DNA of 64,000 bases, taken from contig CM070514.1 of assembly GCA_036346375.1 (NCBI GenBank), positions 11,560,463 through 11,624,462 of the forward strand, in the 5' to 3' direction. Below the pieces are notes generated by a model. The model searched no databases and had not been told where the DNA came from. It worked only from the letters and a program-made list of their open reading frames with translations. This DNA is from Guadua angustifolia. Its lineage: Eukaryota; Streptophyta; Magnoliopsida; Poales; Poaceae. A program made the translations under genes and the position numbers. Below are positions 1 to 11,682 of the stretch, one piece after another; position 1 is the stretch's first letter, and each line of letters begins with the position of its first letter.

Positions 1-1150
1 TGCTCAAGATGAAAAGAAGCCATTAGGAAGAGATCACAAAGCTTTTAGCGGCGGGTTTCATAAAAGAAGTGTACCATCGGTGATTTGGCGAACCCAAAGG
101 CTTGTTCGCAAAAAGAATAAAAGTGGCGCATGTGCGTTGATTATACCGATCTCAACAAGGCTTGCGAAAAGATTCTTCGGGTGCCTCAGATAGACCAAGT
201 GGTAGATTCGACTACGGCCGTGAACTCCTCGGTTTTCGGATGCCTATTCAGGATATCACCAAATCAGGCTAAAAGAAGAAGATTGCATCAAGACCTCGTT
301 CATCACTCCGTTTGGCGCATTCTGCTATGTCACGATGCCATTCGGTTTGAAAAACGCCGGCGCAACTTATCTACGCGCAATACAGCGATGTTTTCACTCC
401 CAGATCGGGCGTAATGTGGAGGCATATGTCGACGACGTCGTTGTCAAAACCAGGGCGAAGGAAGACCTCATATCTGACTTGGCGGAAACCTTCGAAAGCC
501 TAAGGGCTTACAAAATGAAACTGAATCCAGAAAAATGCGTTTTTGGAGTCCCGTCAGGAAAGTTACTCGGATTTATTGTGTCACAAATACGGCATCGAGG
601 CAAACCCGAGAAGATCGGCGCAATTTTGAAAATGAAACCTCCAAATCGAAGGGCGCCCGAAGCTCACCGGATGCATGGTGGCACTCGCAGATTCATCTCG
701 GCTAGGATCTCGAGGAATGCCCTTTTTAAACTTCTAAAGAAGCAGGGTAACTTTCAATGGACCTCCGAAGCACAACAAGCCGAAGAAGCGAAGACATTCT
801 TATCATCCCCACTGTCTTTGGTCCCTCCAATGCGAAGAGCCCTTTTACTCTACATTGCGCGACGACTCATGTAGTCACGATGCAATCGCAGAGCGGAAGG
901 AAGAAGGGCACCTCCAGAAGATCCAGAGGCCAGTTTATTTTATCAGCGAGGTGTTGGGAGAATCCAAGGTGCGCTACCCACAGGTACAAAAACTATTGTA
1001 CGCCGTATTGCTCGCCTCACGCAAACTCAAGCATTACTTCCAAGAACATTCAATCGCGGTGGTCACCACTTTTTCGCAGGGACATACTCCTGGCAACCGG
1101 AGGCCACCGGAGGATCGCGAAATGGGCAATCGAGCTCGGGGCATTTGAAA
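1..1150 (+). pseudogene. gypsy reverse transcriptase region, decayed
   Basis: Fragments in all three frames line up as a gypsy RT. Near 130 is the segment 'MCVDYTDLNKAC'. Near 335 is 'MPFGLKNAGATY'. Near 424 is the catalytic 'AYVDDVVVK', and near 550 is 'GKLLGFIVSQ'. The thumb and tether regions follow to about 1150. The frame changes at least twice, around 170 and between 820 and 900, and a stop lies near 83, so no RT can be made. It is the upstream neighbour of the RNase H region in the usual gypsy order. Confidence 0.85.
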
Positions 1151-1187
1151 TCTCTTTTAGGCATGACGGCAATAAATTCTCAAATAC

Positions 1188-1814
1188 TTGCCGACTTCAC
1201 GTGAATGGATGAATTGCAAACTCAAGCGACTCTTGAAGAGCCGAGTATCTTGGGCGATGTATTTTGACGGCTCCCTCATGCTCAACGGCGCAGGAGCCGG
1301 CGTGGTCCTCATCTCTCCAACAGGTGAGCGCCTGAAATACGTCCTCCAGATCCACTTCCCGGCATCAAACAATGCCGCCGAGTACGAGGCACTCATCCAC
1401 GGGCTTCGCATTGCGATATCCCTCGGTGTCCGGCGTCTAACTATTCGGGGCGACTCCATGCTGGTAATTAATCAAGTACAAAAGGAGTGGTCGTGCGTAG
1501 AAGACAACATGGCAGCCTATTGCCAGGAGGTACGGAAGCTAGAAAGCAAGTTCGACAGGCTGGAACTCATTCACGTACTCCGACGTAACAACGAAGCAGC
1601 AGACGAATTGGCAAGGCTAGGATCCACTCGGGCAACAGTACCAGTCGGTGTGTTTGTCGAAGAGCTCCATAAGCCTTCAATAAGCCCAAAGCAGGAACAA
1701 GGCAAATCGAAAGAAACACCCATTGAAGCAGAGGTCTTGGCCATCAACGCAAATTGGACGGCTCCTTTTCTCGATTACTTGTTGAAGGACGAACTTCCAG
1801 AAGACCGGACATAA
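1188..1814 (+). pseudogene. gypsy RNase H domain
   Basis: A single open stretch of about 208 codons carries the RNase H fold signatures 'YFDGSLMLNGAGAGVVL', 'NNAAEYEALIHGLRIA', 'RGDSMLVINQVQKEW' and 'NNEAADELARLG'. These contain the acidic residues of the catalytic centre. The wording is typical of the Tat/Retrosat RNase H of grasses. It is the best-preserved piece of this pol and is followed, after a frameshift near 1814, by the integrase zinc-binding region. Confidence 0.85.
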
Positions 1815-2957
1815 GCAGAACGCATCTCGCGGCGCAGCAAGAATTACGTGATAGTAGGCGAAGAATTGTTCCGAAAAAGTGCCTCCGGAGTTCTAAGGCG
1901 ATGCATATCAGAGCAAGAAGGAAGAAATCTACTCAGAGAAATCCACTCAGGAATCTGTGGGCATCACGTGGCGTCAAGCACTCTGGTGGGCAAGGCATAT
2001 CGACAAGGCTTCTTCGGCGATCTTTGTGGATCGATGTGGAAGACATCGTCTGAACCTGTGAAGGATGCCAGTTTTTTGCCCGCCAAATACACGTGCCCGC
2101 TCAGAAGCTGCAGACAATTCCTATCACTTGGCCGTTCGCAGTCTGGGGGCTCGACATGGTCGGCCCATTGAAGAAAGCTCAAGGCGGCTTCACTCATCTC
2201 TTTGTCGCCGTCGATAAATTCACTAAGTGGATAGAAGCAAAACCAGTAGCTACAATCACAGCGGCTAAGGCCAGAGAGTTTTTTCAGGAGATCGTCGTAA
2301 GATTCGGCGTACCAAACAGGATTATCACGGACAATGGAACCCAATTCCGAGGAGAAGAATTTCAAGACTGGTGTGACGAGCTTGGCATCAAAGTTTGCTT
2401 CGCCTCCGTGGCTCATCCAAAGAGCAATGGTCAGGTAGAAAGGGCAAACGGCATGGTGCTGCAGGGCTTAAAGGCACGTATCTTCGACCGGCTCACCCCG
2501 TACGCCACCCAATGGGTAAAAGAATTGCCTTCGGTACTCTGGGGGCTGAGAACCACCCCCAGCAGGGCAACCGAAAGCGATCACCTTTTTTCCCGGTCAC
2601 TGGCTCGAGGCGGTTCTACCCATCGAAGTTGACCTTCGGATCCCCCGTCCGAATTTCAAGGAGGCCGAGTCGGAAGAAAGCAGAATGGAAGACATTGATC
2701 GATTGGAGGAGGCAAGGGAAGTCGCCGCGGTCCAGTCGGCCAAATACCTCCAGGCCCTGCGCCGCTATCATGACCGAAACGTCCGAAACCGAGCGTTCTC
2801 CAAAGGCGATTTGGTCCTAATAAAGAGCCAAAAGCACGAGCACAAGTTATCTCCGAATTGGGAAGGACCCTACATCGTCGATTTAAGTGACGCGCGTCCG
2901 GAGCTTCTGAGCTTAAGCGAGAAGACAGCGCCATCATCAGTAACTCATGGAACATAG
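1815..2957 (+). pseudogene. gypsy integrase
   Basis: The N-terminal zinc-binding part is seen in another frame at about 1848-2090 (HSGICGHH, then a GCQFF-like stretch). The catalytic core runs 2093-2600 with 'WGLDMVGPLKKAQGG', 'IITDNGTQFRGEEF' and 'HPKSNGQVERANG', giving the D,D-35-E triad. The C-terminal part is at 2685-2957 in a further frame ('HKLSPNWEGPYIV'). A frameshift near 2590 separates core and C-terminus. The element's coding strand ends here. Confidence 0.85.
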
Positions 2958-3014
2958 AGCAGCTACGTCGTTTTTACTCCTAAAATGTTCTGTGGATATT
3001 GAATCTTTTCCTAG

Positions 3015-3214
3015 ACTTACTACTCAATTACTTCTCAATTAAGCAGTAAGTCGGGGGCTACACCTAATAGTGTTGCGCATGCGTAACTCGACTGGAGGAT
3101 TATTTGTTTAAAGAGATGTCATATGTCAGAATCTTTATTCAATTAACTTGCTACTCAATTGCTTCTCAATTAAGCAGTAAGTCGGGGGCTACACCTAATA
3201 GTGTTGCACATGTG
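3015..3214 (+). repeat. Two direct copies of a 68-bp block with PPT-like motif
   Basis: The blocks at 3015-3082 and 3146-3214 are nearly the same and start 131 bp apart. Each contains 'AAGCAGTAAGTCGGGGGCTA'. A third, shorter 'CTCGGGGGCTA' lies at about 3376-3386. The same 'CTCGGGGGCTAC' stands directly in front of the 3' LTR at 8148-8159, where it is the likely polypurine tract. Confidence 0.75.
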
Positions 3215-4490
3215 CAACCCCGCTTGCATATCAGCTCCTATCCTTTTTCTTTTTCCTACGGTCACGACTAAAATCCGAGTGCTCTATACCCTCGATTGTG
3301 AAACCCCGAACGAAAAAAGTCTAGTTACCTGATGAAAGGCATGCTTGAGGGAAAAGGCCAAAGCGCCAACTCGCGATGCTCGGGGGCTATACTAATCGCA
3401 CGAGGTGCTTAAACATAAGGGAGGATGAAAACCACTTGGAAAAAGTCGAAAAGACCTAAGCAAGGAAAAGGAAATGGCAAGTTGCAGCCAAAAGTCCAAC
3501 ATCATTCAAAGACCATGGAAGATTTATACAACAAAAGCGCTATCTAAACGACAACAAAAGTGCTACTTTCCTTGCGGAGATAAAAAAACTACTCCGTGGC
3601 AGGCCGGCGCTGGTCATGATGAGGGCATCCCTAGATCTGATGAGCCTAGGAATGACCTCGATCAGGGCGTCGACGGCGGCGGCATCCCGGGCGACGGCCT
3701 CCTGCTCCGCGGCCTCCACCATGGCGAGGTCGTATGCAGCCTAGAGCTCGGCGAGTTCGTCCTCGGGCTCCACGGGGGCGTCGTCCCCAAAGCTGTGGAA
3801 CAGGTTCTCGATCCACAGCGTCACCGGCGGACCCGGGGACTCTGGAGGGAGAGATAGAGGAGAGAGATCCTCAGAAGAAGAGGAAGAATCCATGAAGAAG
3901 AAGAAGGCAACCTGCAAAAAAGGCGAACGATCAACCGGCGGTCACAATTCCACAAGCACGAAAAATGAAGAAATCAAACAAAGAAGAAAGCTAACAGTTG
4001 AGTGTTTCAAAGAAACAAGGAGAAGCTCCTGAAGAAATGAAGAAGAACGAGCCGGCGGAGAATGGTAGTGCGCTGCAAATCGCCAAGATCGAGGCTAAGT
4101 ACACTCTTATAAGGGGCAAACGTCTATCTCTGGAGAGAGACTCGCTCCGACTCAAGGCGACGCTTGGCATGGAGGCGGGAACGATTCACCTTCCGGGTGC
4201 GCCGAACGTAACGTCGCACGTGTCTCGAGGAGTGTCAGACGTCATGATGATCAAAGACTTCAGAAACGGGCCAAGACGCCAGATATGCCCCCTAATGGGC
4301 CGAGAATTAGCGAAGTACATTAAGGCAGCGGCTAAGCATTCCCGCAAAGCAGGTTCAGGCCCGGAGGAAACGTTTTTCAACATTAGAACAATTATCCCGG
4401 GAACAACAAAACACAGGATAAGTTCAAGACAAACAGAAGACTACGGGACCCAGTCCGGGTTTTAACCAAAATGTATAAAGATCCTTGACT

Positions 4491-7379
4491 TCATCCATAA
4501 GGGCGGCGCTTGATCGTCATCAACGAAGACGGCAAATCCTCCTTGATGACCTCGAGCTCCACCCGCGGATACAAGGACTTGGTGATCGCCAACACCTGGC
4601 AGGCGCTCGTAATTGCAATGTCCTCCAAGTGCGCAGTCAGCTTCTTGGGGGCTTCTTCCAGCTTCTGAATTGTGATATCAGCGTCATAGGGGACACCACT
4701 GGTGCCGGCTTCATCAGGACCCAGGATCCGCAGCATCCTTTCAGAGCCCAATTGGAGACGGTCAACCCTCGCTTTAGTACTTTTGATCTTAGCATCAAGA
4801 GCCCGGTACTGTGCTTGCGAGTTGACCCGATGCACTGCGGGATACCAGTCGGGTAAGTCTGAAGCTGCTAAAAGAAAAAGGGACAACAGGATAAAAGACA
4901 AGACCAAAAGTACACCTTCCAATTCTCTTGTCAGCTTGGCCACTTGTTCTTTGGCGTTCTCTTCAGCCTTCTTCAGTTCTTCGTTCCGGGAAAGAGAGGA
5001 TTCGAGCTTCTCCCGAAAATCTGACAAATAGATGAAGACCGGGGCATCAGAAGACGAAGGATAAAGTCGGAGCCCAGGGCACTCGGATAAAAAGATTACC
5101 GTCAGAAAGACTGGTCAAGTTCAATTTCTCTGCCTCGAGGGACCGGATGCGACTTCGAAGTCCTTCCAGTTCCTCTCGATTCGCCACGCGGGTGCGTGTG
5201 AGCTCCGCCTCAAACTCAGTGCGAATCTGCTCAACCTCCTCAGCGTAATCCTTCCTCATTTTCATCCTTGAAAATAATTTTTGAAGAAGGAAGTTCCGGT
5301 CCTTCGCAAAAGATGATAGGCGCTGAAGACGACAAAGCAATGTTAGGCTTCAGGGAAAAAAGAAGACTTTCAAAGAAAGCGCGGCGCAGACAACTTACAT
5401 TGCCAAGGCGCCAACACTCGCGGGCAGCATCGAAGAACGACTCCCAATCCTTACCTTCGACCTCGCCATCCAAAAGGACTATGTCACCATCATCATCCGT
5501 AAACGCAGCCCGCACCGGAGATATCGGGCGGGGCGGCAGAGGGATTTCGACGCACGGTGGTGACTGGTGAGGGGAGGTGGGAGGATCTTCTAGCGACAAA
5601 GGAGCAGTAGCATCAACGGGGGACGCGGCGCGGGCAGTCGGCCCTGGAAGGAAAGGCGGTAAGGGGTCACTCGGCTCCAGGCGGCACTCGTTGCCCGTGG
5701 CCTCGGGGGCTGTTGGGAACACCGTTCCGACTGGTTCCGGGGTAGCACTAAGAACAGAAGGCACAGCATCAATCGGCGCCTCAACCTCTGCCATGGCAGC
5801 ACTACCCTCGCCGACAACCGCTGGAGGCTCCAGAGGCGACGTTTCATGAGGAACTTCATCAACAGGATCCCTACGAGAAGAAACGATTAGGACATGATCC
5901 AGGGGAGCGAGGAAAGACTAGCAAGGAAATCCAACCTGTTGGATCTTGTTATCTTGCACTTTAAACCCCTCCGAGTGGAAGGGCTACCAGTAGGAATTCC
6001 CGCGGGCGCACCCTGCGCGGTGGACAAGGGAGCTCCAGTCGGGCACGTGGGTGAAAGCACACTTTCCACTGAAGGTGGGGCCGAGGGTTTAAACACCTCG
6101 GATTCCACTGACTGGCTCGAAGAAGAAGAAGAAGAAGTCGGGGGAGGAGGTCGTACGGCCGCGGGGTCCCGAATCTTCGGACCCCCAGTCGGGGGTACAC
6201 CTTTATCCGACTGCTTCCGCTTGGCCTTGCGAACAATCGGAGCTTTTCCCTTCCTGGCTGGATCATCATCGGGCGCGCTCGTCTTGCTTCGCTTCGCGCT
6301 TGGGGCGGCAAAAGGAACGCTGGCGGGGAAGTTTCGCTTATCACTCTTATGGACGGGAAACTCAGGTAATGGCGCATCGGAAAAGAAGGCATCACGTCCC
6401 TGCAAATGTGAAGGCACATCCAAATCAAGATCCAGATAAAAGTTAGAAGAATCAGTACCAGAAGGCATCGAAGAAGCCCTTACCGGAGGCGCTGGATTCA
6501 ACTTCGTAAAAGGTCTTGGCTTTCCGGGAACAGCGATCTTCTCGTTTGGGGCAAAGAAGTCAGAGACACGACAGAAAAACATCGCCGAAGTAATTTCTTC
6601 AGAAACCTCCCGTGTGGGATCATCGGAGCCCTCATACTCATACCCTGGATGAACTCGGTCCTTGAGGGGCTGAATCCGGCGGATAAAAAGTTGGCAATAA
6701 TGGCCATACCAGTAAGCCCATTTTCCTTCAACTCGGCAATCAGCCCCATGAGATCAATCACTTGGTCCATCCCATCATCTTTGGGGAGCGATGTCCAGTC
6801 AGGAGAGGGCTTGGGTGGCCTCCCAGAAAAAGTGGGCAATGGAGGCTCAGGATTGGCACAATAGAACCATTCTTGGTGCCAGCCTTTATTCGAAGTCTTG
6901 AAAGGAATGTTAAAGTAAGGTTTTTTCATGCCATTCCTCAGCTGGAATCCGGCACCTCCGACCACTTTGGGGGAATTCTTATTAGGAAAAGGCTTAAGAA
7001 GGAAAAGGTGGCGAAAGAGATTGAAGTGGGGACGGACGCCGAGGAAGGCCTCGCAAAGATTGACGAAGGCAGTGATTTGGAGAATGGAATTGGGGTTGAG
7101 GTGAGTTAGTTCGATCCCGTTGAATTCAAGAATGCCGCGAAAAAAGGGGGATGCCGGAAGACCCAACCCACGCATAAAGAAGGATTCGAAGACGACCACC
7201 TCCTCAGCGTGGGGAGTAGGGCAGAATTCACCTGCGGCAGGGCGGGCGGCGAGCATCACCAATGGCGGAAAAACGCCAACGCCCACTAAATCCTCCAACC
7301 GCCATTCCGTCGTTACCGAGGTAGCCCAATCCTTGGTCGAGGCGGACGGGTGAATAGTTGCGGGAGAAGGGGACGACAT
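4491..7379 (-). pseudogene. Antisense gene of Tat-like element, PF04195-like domain plus coiled coil
   Basis: Read on the minus strand from the ATG at 7379. The first 200 or so codons resemble Pfam PF04195 ('putative gypsy type transposon'), with 'SPFFRGILEFNGIELTHLNP', 'ITAFVNLCEAFLG', 'HFNLFRHLFLL' and 'VVGGAGFQLRNG'. A Ser/Pro-rich middle part (5240-6580) and a charged coiled-coil C-terminus (4491-5340) follow in other frames. Frame changes coincide with GT..AG pairs that would join reading frames, for example an apparent intron at about 5027-5105, and one at about 5270-5400 after 'ARECWRLGN'. It therefore reads as a spliced multi-exon gene rather than random ORFs. The role is unknown. Whether this copy is intact cannot be judged by eye; I class it as a relic because its element is dead. 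Confidence 0.7.
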
Positions 7380-8147
7380 CCTCGAACGAAGAAACCTCGC
7401 GATCGCGTGAGATTAGGAGTTAACCCTAGCGGCGGAGGTCGCGAGGGAAGAGATTGGAGACCAAAAGGGCGAAAAGAACAGTGCAAAGACACTTCGTTTT
7501 ACCCTATATTGATAGGGGAGCGGTGCTAACTTTCACCTCGAGCGGGAAATCGCATCACCCTTCTCATGCCCTGAAGCCGCCCTAGGGAGCACTTCAGGGT
7601 GGGCCGGCGAGCACGCATGTCGTGCACAATCGCTAGTGGCCCAACAAAATAAATTGGGAAAGGGTGCGCCCAAGATGGGCCAAAAGCCAAAAACCCGTGA
7701 CACACGGGATCATGGGTACCACCCAAGGAAAAACATCCTCTTATGGTATGCCTCATGCTAGGTCGCAGGCTGATAACGTTCAGAGAACGAAGTCAGATAC
7801 CATAAAGATGACTTAACAAAAAAACAGACGCCCACAGGGTACGAGGCTCGTACGACCTTAAAAAAAAAGGGGCGACAACGGATACCAAACGGGCAGGATG
7901 AAATGCGCTCTGTAAAAAAGTCAGGGGTTATGCGCTCGAAAGCGCCAATACCACTCGGCTGAATACGGATGTGCACAGGAAGCATACTGAGAAACGTGTC
8001 GGCCTGATAAACTGGGCCGGAGATAGCTCGGAATAATCATACAAAGAATTTCGTCGAGTTCTTCGTGACCTCCTCGCCAGGCGACAAGCACTCGGCTAGA
8101 AGCACTCGGGAAGACTTGATCGCAGAAAGGCACTCGATCGCGAAGCA

Positions 8148-8159
8148 CTCGGGGGCTAC
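8148..8159 (+). promoter_or_regulatory. Polypurine tract of gypsy element
   Basis: The stretch 'CTCGGGGGCTAC' touches the TG of the 3' LTR. That is the position expected for the plus-strand primer of reverse transcription. The purine run is short and ends in CTAC, which is seen in other grass Tat-type elements. Confidence 0.6.
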
Positions 8160-8626
8160 TGTGGGGAATATATACCCCGGGGGCCCACAAGGCAGACCTG
8201 CAAGGCCCAACCAGGCGAAACTAGGCCAGGGCCGACTACGAGGATCGGAGGCATATTGGCCGAAGCGAGATATGAAGAATCGAGCAAATCCCAGATAAGG
8301 AAACCGAGTCGTATTAGGCAAAGGATGATTGTAATCCAAACTGATATAGAGTCGGATAGATATGAAGGTGCAATTTCCATCTCGTATCCGAGTGGGATTC
8401 CTTATTGTAACCGCCTTCTCTCGCTATATAAAGGAGGCGGGGAACCATCAACAGAGAACATCATCAGCAAATAAGCTAGCCAATCATAATCCCAGAGCAC
8501 AGGACTAGGGTATTATCTCCACCGAGAGAGCCCGAACCTGTATACATCGTGTGTCTTATGCTACCATCGAGTTCCCGATCTAACACTTAGCCCCCTTTTA
8601 ATTATTGTCGGTAACAAACCTCGACA
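8160..8626 (+). repeat. 3' LTR of the gypsy element
   Basis: It starts TGTGGGGAATATATACC and ends ACCTCGACA, giving TG..CA ends over 467 bp. A TATA box (TATATAAA) sits at 8425-8432, consistent with the LTR promoter. The 5' LTR is outside the window, so age and target duplication cannot be scored. Confidence 0.75.
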
Positions 8627-8650
8627 GGATGGAATCAACAGGGTGCCTTA

Positions 8651-9388
8651 TGTTGGTGATATGCCCTTGAGGCAATCATAGAGATAATTGTATCACGTCT
8701 TATGTTTATGGAATAATATAATTATTTGCCTTTTGAATAAATATCGATTGGATTAATCAACAAATAAGTGACTTGTTCGTGAAACTTTTTCCATATATTG
8801 ATATTATTCAAGTTATCCCTAGTCGGTAATCATATAAGAACACATATGAGTAGACTAACATATATATTGGTTGATGGCCACGTTTCACAGGTCATAGATA
8901 TGGAGATATCAAACCAATAATATGGACACACATTAGAGAACATGATATTAGTTATTGACCCACTATGAGACAATGCAAGAACGTTGTATTCTTTCATGTC
9001 ATCAGTTGGTCTCATATACAATATGTATGCTATATCCTTCGACTTGAGATTGTCGCATGTACTCAAGATGCGTAATGGTTTACTTTGGGGTCATCAAACG
9101 CTACTCCGTAACTCGGTAGTTATAAAGATAGCTTTCAGGTTTGTCATGAAACATGCTGTGAGGCGTGATCGATCAAGATAGGATTTGCCCCTCCATACAA
9201 TGGGAGAGATATCTCTAGGCCTCTCGAGTGATCGGATTCTGAAAAATACATGGCCATGCTACTCGAGTAAAGAGTTACTCGATGTATTCAAGGAACCTGA
9301 GTCATGTCATTGAGAAAGAGTGGTCAAGCCATCCAAACAAGGATGTCAACAACTCGTCTTGGGGTTTGACCGATATCGTGAGGCAAAA
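8651..9388 (+). repeat. Truncated Ty1/copia LTR fragment
   Basis: It starts TGTTGGTGATATGCCCTTGA, closely like the start of BARE/Angela-type and related grass copia LTRs. It runs on with familiar LTR wording ('GTGAGGCGTGATCGATCAAG', 'GAGAGATATCTCT'). No PBS or coding sequence follows, so this is a solo or broken LTR next to the gypsy 3' LTR. The end is approximate. Confidence 0.55.
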
Positions 9389-9499
9389 GGAAATGCATAT
9401 AGGACATTGTTGAGGTTCGTCTGATCTTTACATGTACTCGGGAGTCGGTAAGGAAATGCATATAGGACATTGTTGAGGTTCGTCCGATCTTTACATGTC
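9389..9499 (+). repeat. Direct duplication of a 47-bp block
   Basis: 'GGAAATGCATATAGGACATT' and the following 27 bp occur at about 9389-9435 and again at about 9452-9499. It lies at the right border of the copia LTR fragment, so it may be a slippage or rearrangement scar there. Confidence 0.7.
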
Positions 9500-10726
9500 A
9501 ACAACTCGTCTGAATGGATTGGGACAATTAGATTAAACTACTTCTTGAGAATTTGAAAATGTTGGATATGACACTGATGATTATTGATATTTTGATTAAA
9601 AACCTAAAAACTATGGTTTTGACGCAGGTGATTATTGGCAATAGCAGGATGTGCAGAAGGATTTGCACGTAGTGTAAAAAGAAGTATTGCCCGTGTTGGA
9701 TTAAGGACTGAGCTATGGATTGTTTTCAAGTCAATAAATATGTACAACCACGATTGTTTGTATGAGACAGTCTTAATCTATTAAGTTGCTTAGAACTAAA
9801 TTTGCACTTTGGAAGGCTGAAATAGTACGAGCTCTCTGTTTAGGTTTGCTTGTAGGGGGCTACCGCACTGAGGTGTAGGTAAATGCATACCAATACAACG
9901 GTGTATATCTTGCTATGGGGAGAAATAGTACCTGACTATTTTGTGAAGATGATACCATATTTTATATATAAATGTTTTTGCCACCATAGCAAGGGCTAAT
10001 TGCCACTAGGCTGGTGCAAAGTCAGATCTATGTAATGTAACGGTTGTGTTATAATCTCTCTGCGACATACCAAAGGAAATGTGTCAATAGCGCTGCACAA
10101 AGAGATGATCATTTCTTGTGGGTAAAACTGTACACCTCTATAAAATATAAATCTAATCTATTAGCCGCACCCGCGATCATGAGTATTTGGTAACGTCATC
10201 ACATAGTAAGTTGTTTATTATTTTCAAAATGGCTGGTTTCATATGTTTTGTCTTGTTTTAGCAAAGAATGGTGTTGGTAAGTATTTATCATCTCAAAGCT
10301 CACGTCATTGAGGACTATAAGTTATTACGTATGCTTTACTTACTTTTATATCAGTTGAACTTACTTTTTACAAAATCTGTTTCTAAATTACAACTTGTTT
10401 TACGAACTCAATGTTGCTTTATGCAAAATAACCGTAGAAACTTCCTTTGACATAGTCTGCATTACTGCATGTTGCAAATACCACCTTAAGTTTTGCTGAG
10501 TATGAAAGTACTCAATCTTGCTTAATATGTTGTTTTAGATAATGAGGTTCCAAAGATTACCTTTAGATGTAAGATGTTGGAACTTCAAAGCGATCTTTCT
10601 AGGGATTTATGTCTTATCAATTGCCTGAGGGTTAGATGGGCACACTACAAGACTTTTGCTTCTTCTGTCGCTATATACTCTGAATTATAAGAATACATTA
10701 TATACACAACTTCCGCTTTAATAATA
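9500..10726. other. No gene recognised
   Basis: AT-rich sequence with only short ORFs of no recognisable family. It is probably decayed repeat sequence. Confidence 0.4.
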
Positions 10727-10918
10727 CTAGCTATGTGCCCGTACGTTGTAATAGAAACTCAATTTGCGATAAAAAGTTTATTTGCAAAGAGCACTAACAT
10801 GGGCAAGGTGGGTAATTAAAGAGCAGTGGCAAAGGTGGGTAATTAAAGAGAAGTGACAAAGGTGGGTAATTTTGATGAAATAACACGGGAAGAAACTCTT
10901 ACTTTTATATAGTAGAGA
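10727..10918 (-). mobile_element. Short non-autonomous Helitron-like element
   Basis: On the minus strand the segment begins TCTCTACTATATAAAAG and ends CTAG. It is preceded by A and followed by T, the expected Helitron layout (5' TC, 3' CTRR, insertion in AT). A weak hairpin (ACGTACGGGCAC region) lies just inside the 3' end. The inside holds three copies of 'AAGGTGGGTAATT' at about 10804-10876. A diverged partial copy is at 12986-13060. Confidence 0.5.
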
Positions 10919-11682
10919 TGATGCATGTTGTGATTCCAATTGTTGTAAATATATGTACTAGCTACTGATTATGGGACTAGTACTGAATGCACATAGATTT
11001 CCATTTTAACATTTTATGCGAAAATGGGGGTCGTTACACTCTTAGCTCTCTCTCATCCATCTCTCTCAATCTCTCCCTCTCTCACCCGTCTCTTTCGGTA
11101 GTCTTCTTCACTCCTTTTCTCGCCCATTGCCTCCGCTCTTGCCCATGTTTAGCATATCCTACTCGCTCTCTATAACTGTTGAAAAATAAATAAATTTTAG
11201 TTCTTTTTTCCATAATATTTGTGTTCACTGTCTCAATTTCATACGTCTCAGACTTCTTTCCTCTTGTCGCAATAGTGCAAATGAGTCAGATCTCGACCGC
11301 ACGCAAGACGAAGCGTAAATGGGTCGTGCTCGGTTCGCCAAGGCGAAGCCAGCCGCACGACACAAAGACGGGGTACAATGGACTGTCGGGGCCCGGCACG
11401 GTTCAAACACGAAATATGATAAACCCATATCAGACCGACTCGACACGGTACGACGCCCACCTCTATCGCTGACACCACAGCCCCATCTGTTTGGTGTGCG
11501 TTGGGCTGCCACGAGTCCTAATGTCGATTTTCTTACATCGGTGTGATTGTGTCGGACTTACCTAAAAACTTACATTGAAGCGCACTATGTTATTATCGTG
11601 TGAATTTTGTGTATTTACTTGTGTTCAACACGTGTAGCAAAGGTGGTACGATTTAGCATGCTTTATTCGTTATCTATCCTAA
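10919..11682. other. No gene recognised; CT-rich tract
   Basis: A pyrimidine-rich run lies at about 11040-11110, followed by a GC-rich patch (11280-11470) that resembles hAT-type repeat wording. No coding gene is supported. Confidence 0.35.

Larger units (their letters stand above)
1..8626 (+). mobile_element. Ty3/gypsy LTR retrotransposon, Tat/Retrosat-like, 3' portion
   Basis: The element enters from the left window edge, so its 5' LTR, gag and protease are not seen. In order it shows RT, RNase H and integrase in the gypsy order on the + strand, a non-coding stretch with PPT-like motifs, an antisense gene, a purine-rich PPT and the 3' LTR. An antisense gene between pol and the 3' LTR is a known trait of Tat-lineage elements in grasses (RIRE2, Grande, Retrosat2). 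The lineage call rests on that layout and on RT/RNase H wording, not on a tree. All pol domains are shifted or interrupted, so the copy is dead. Confidence 0.85.
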
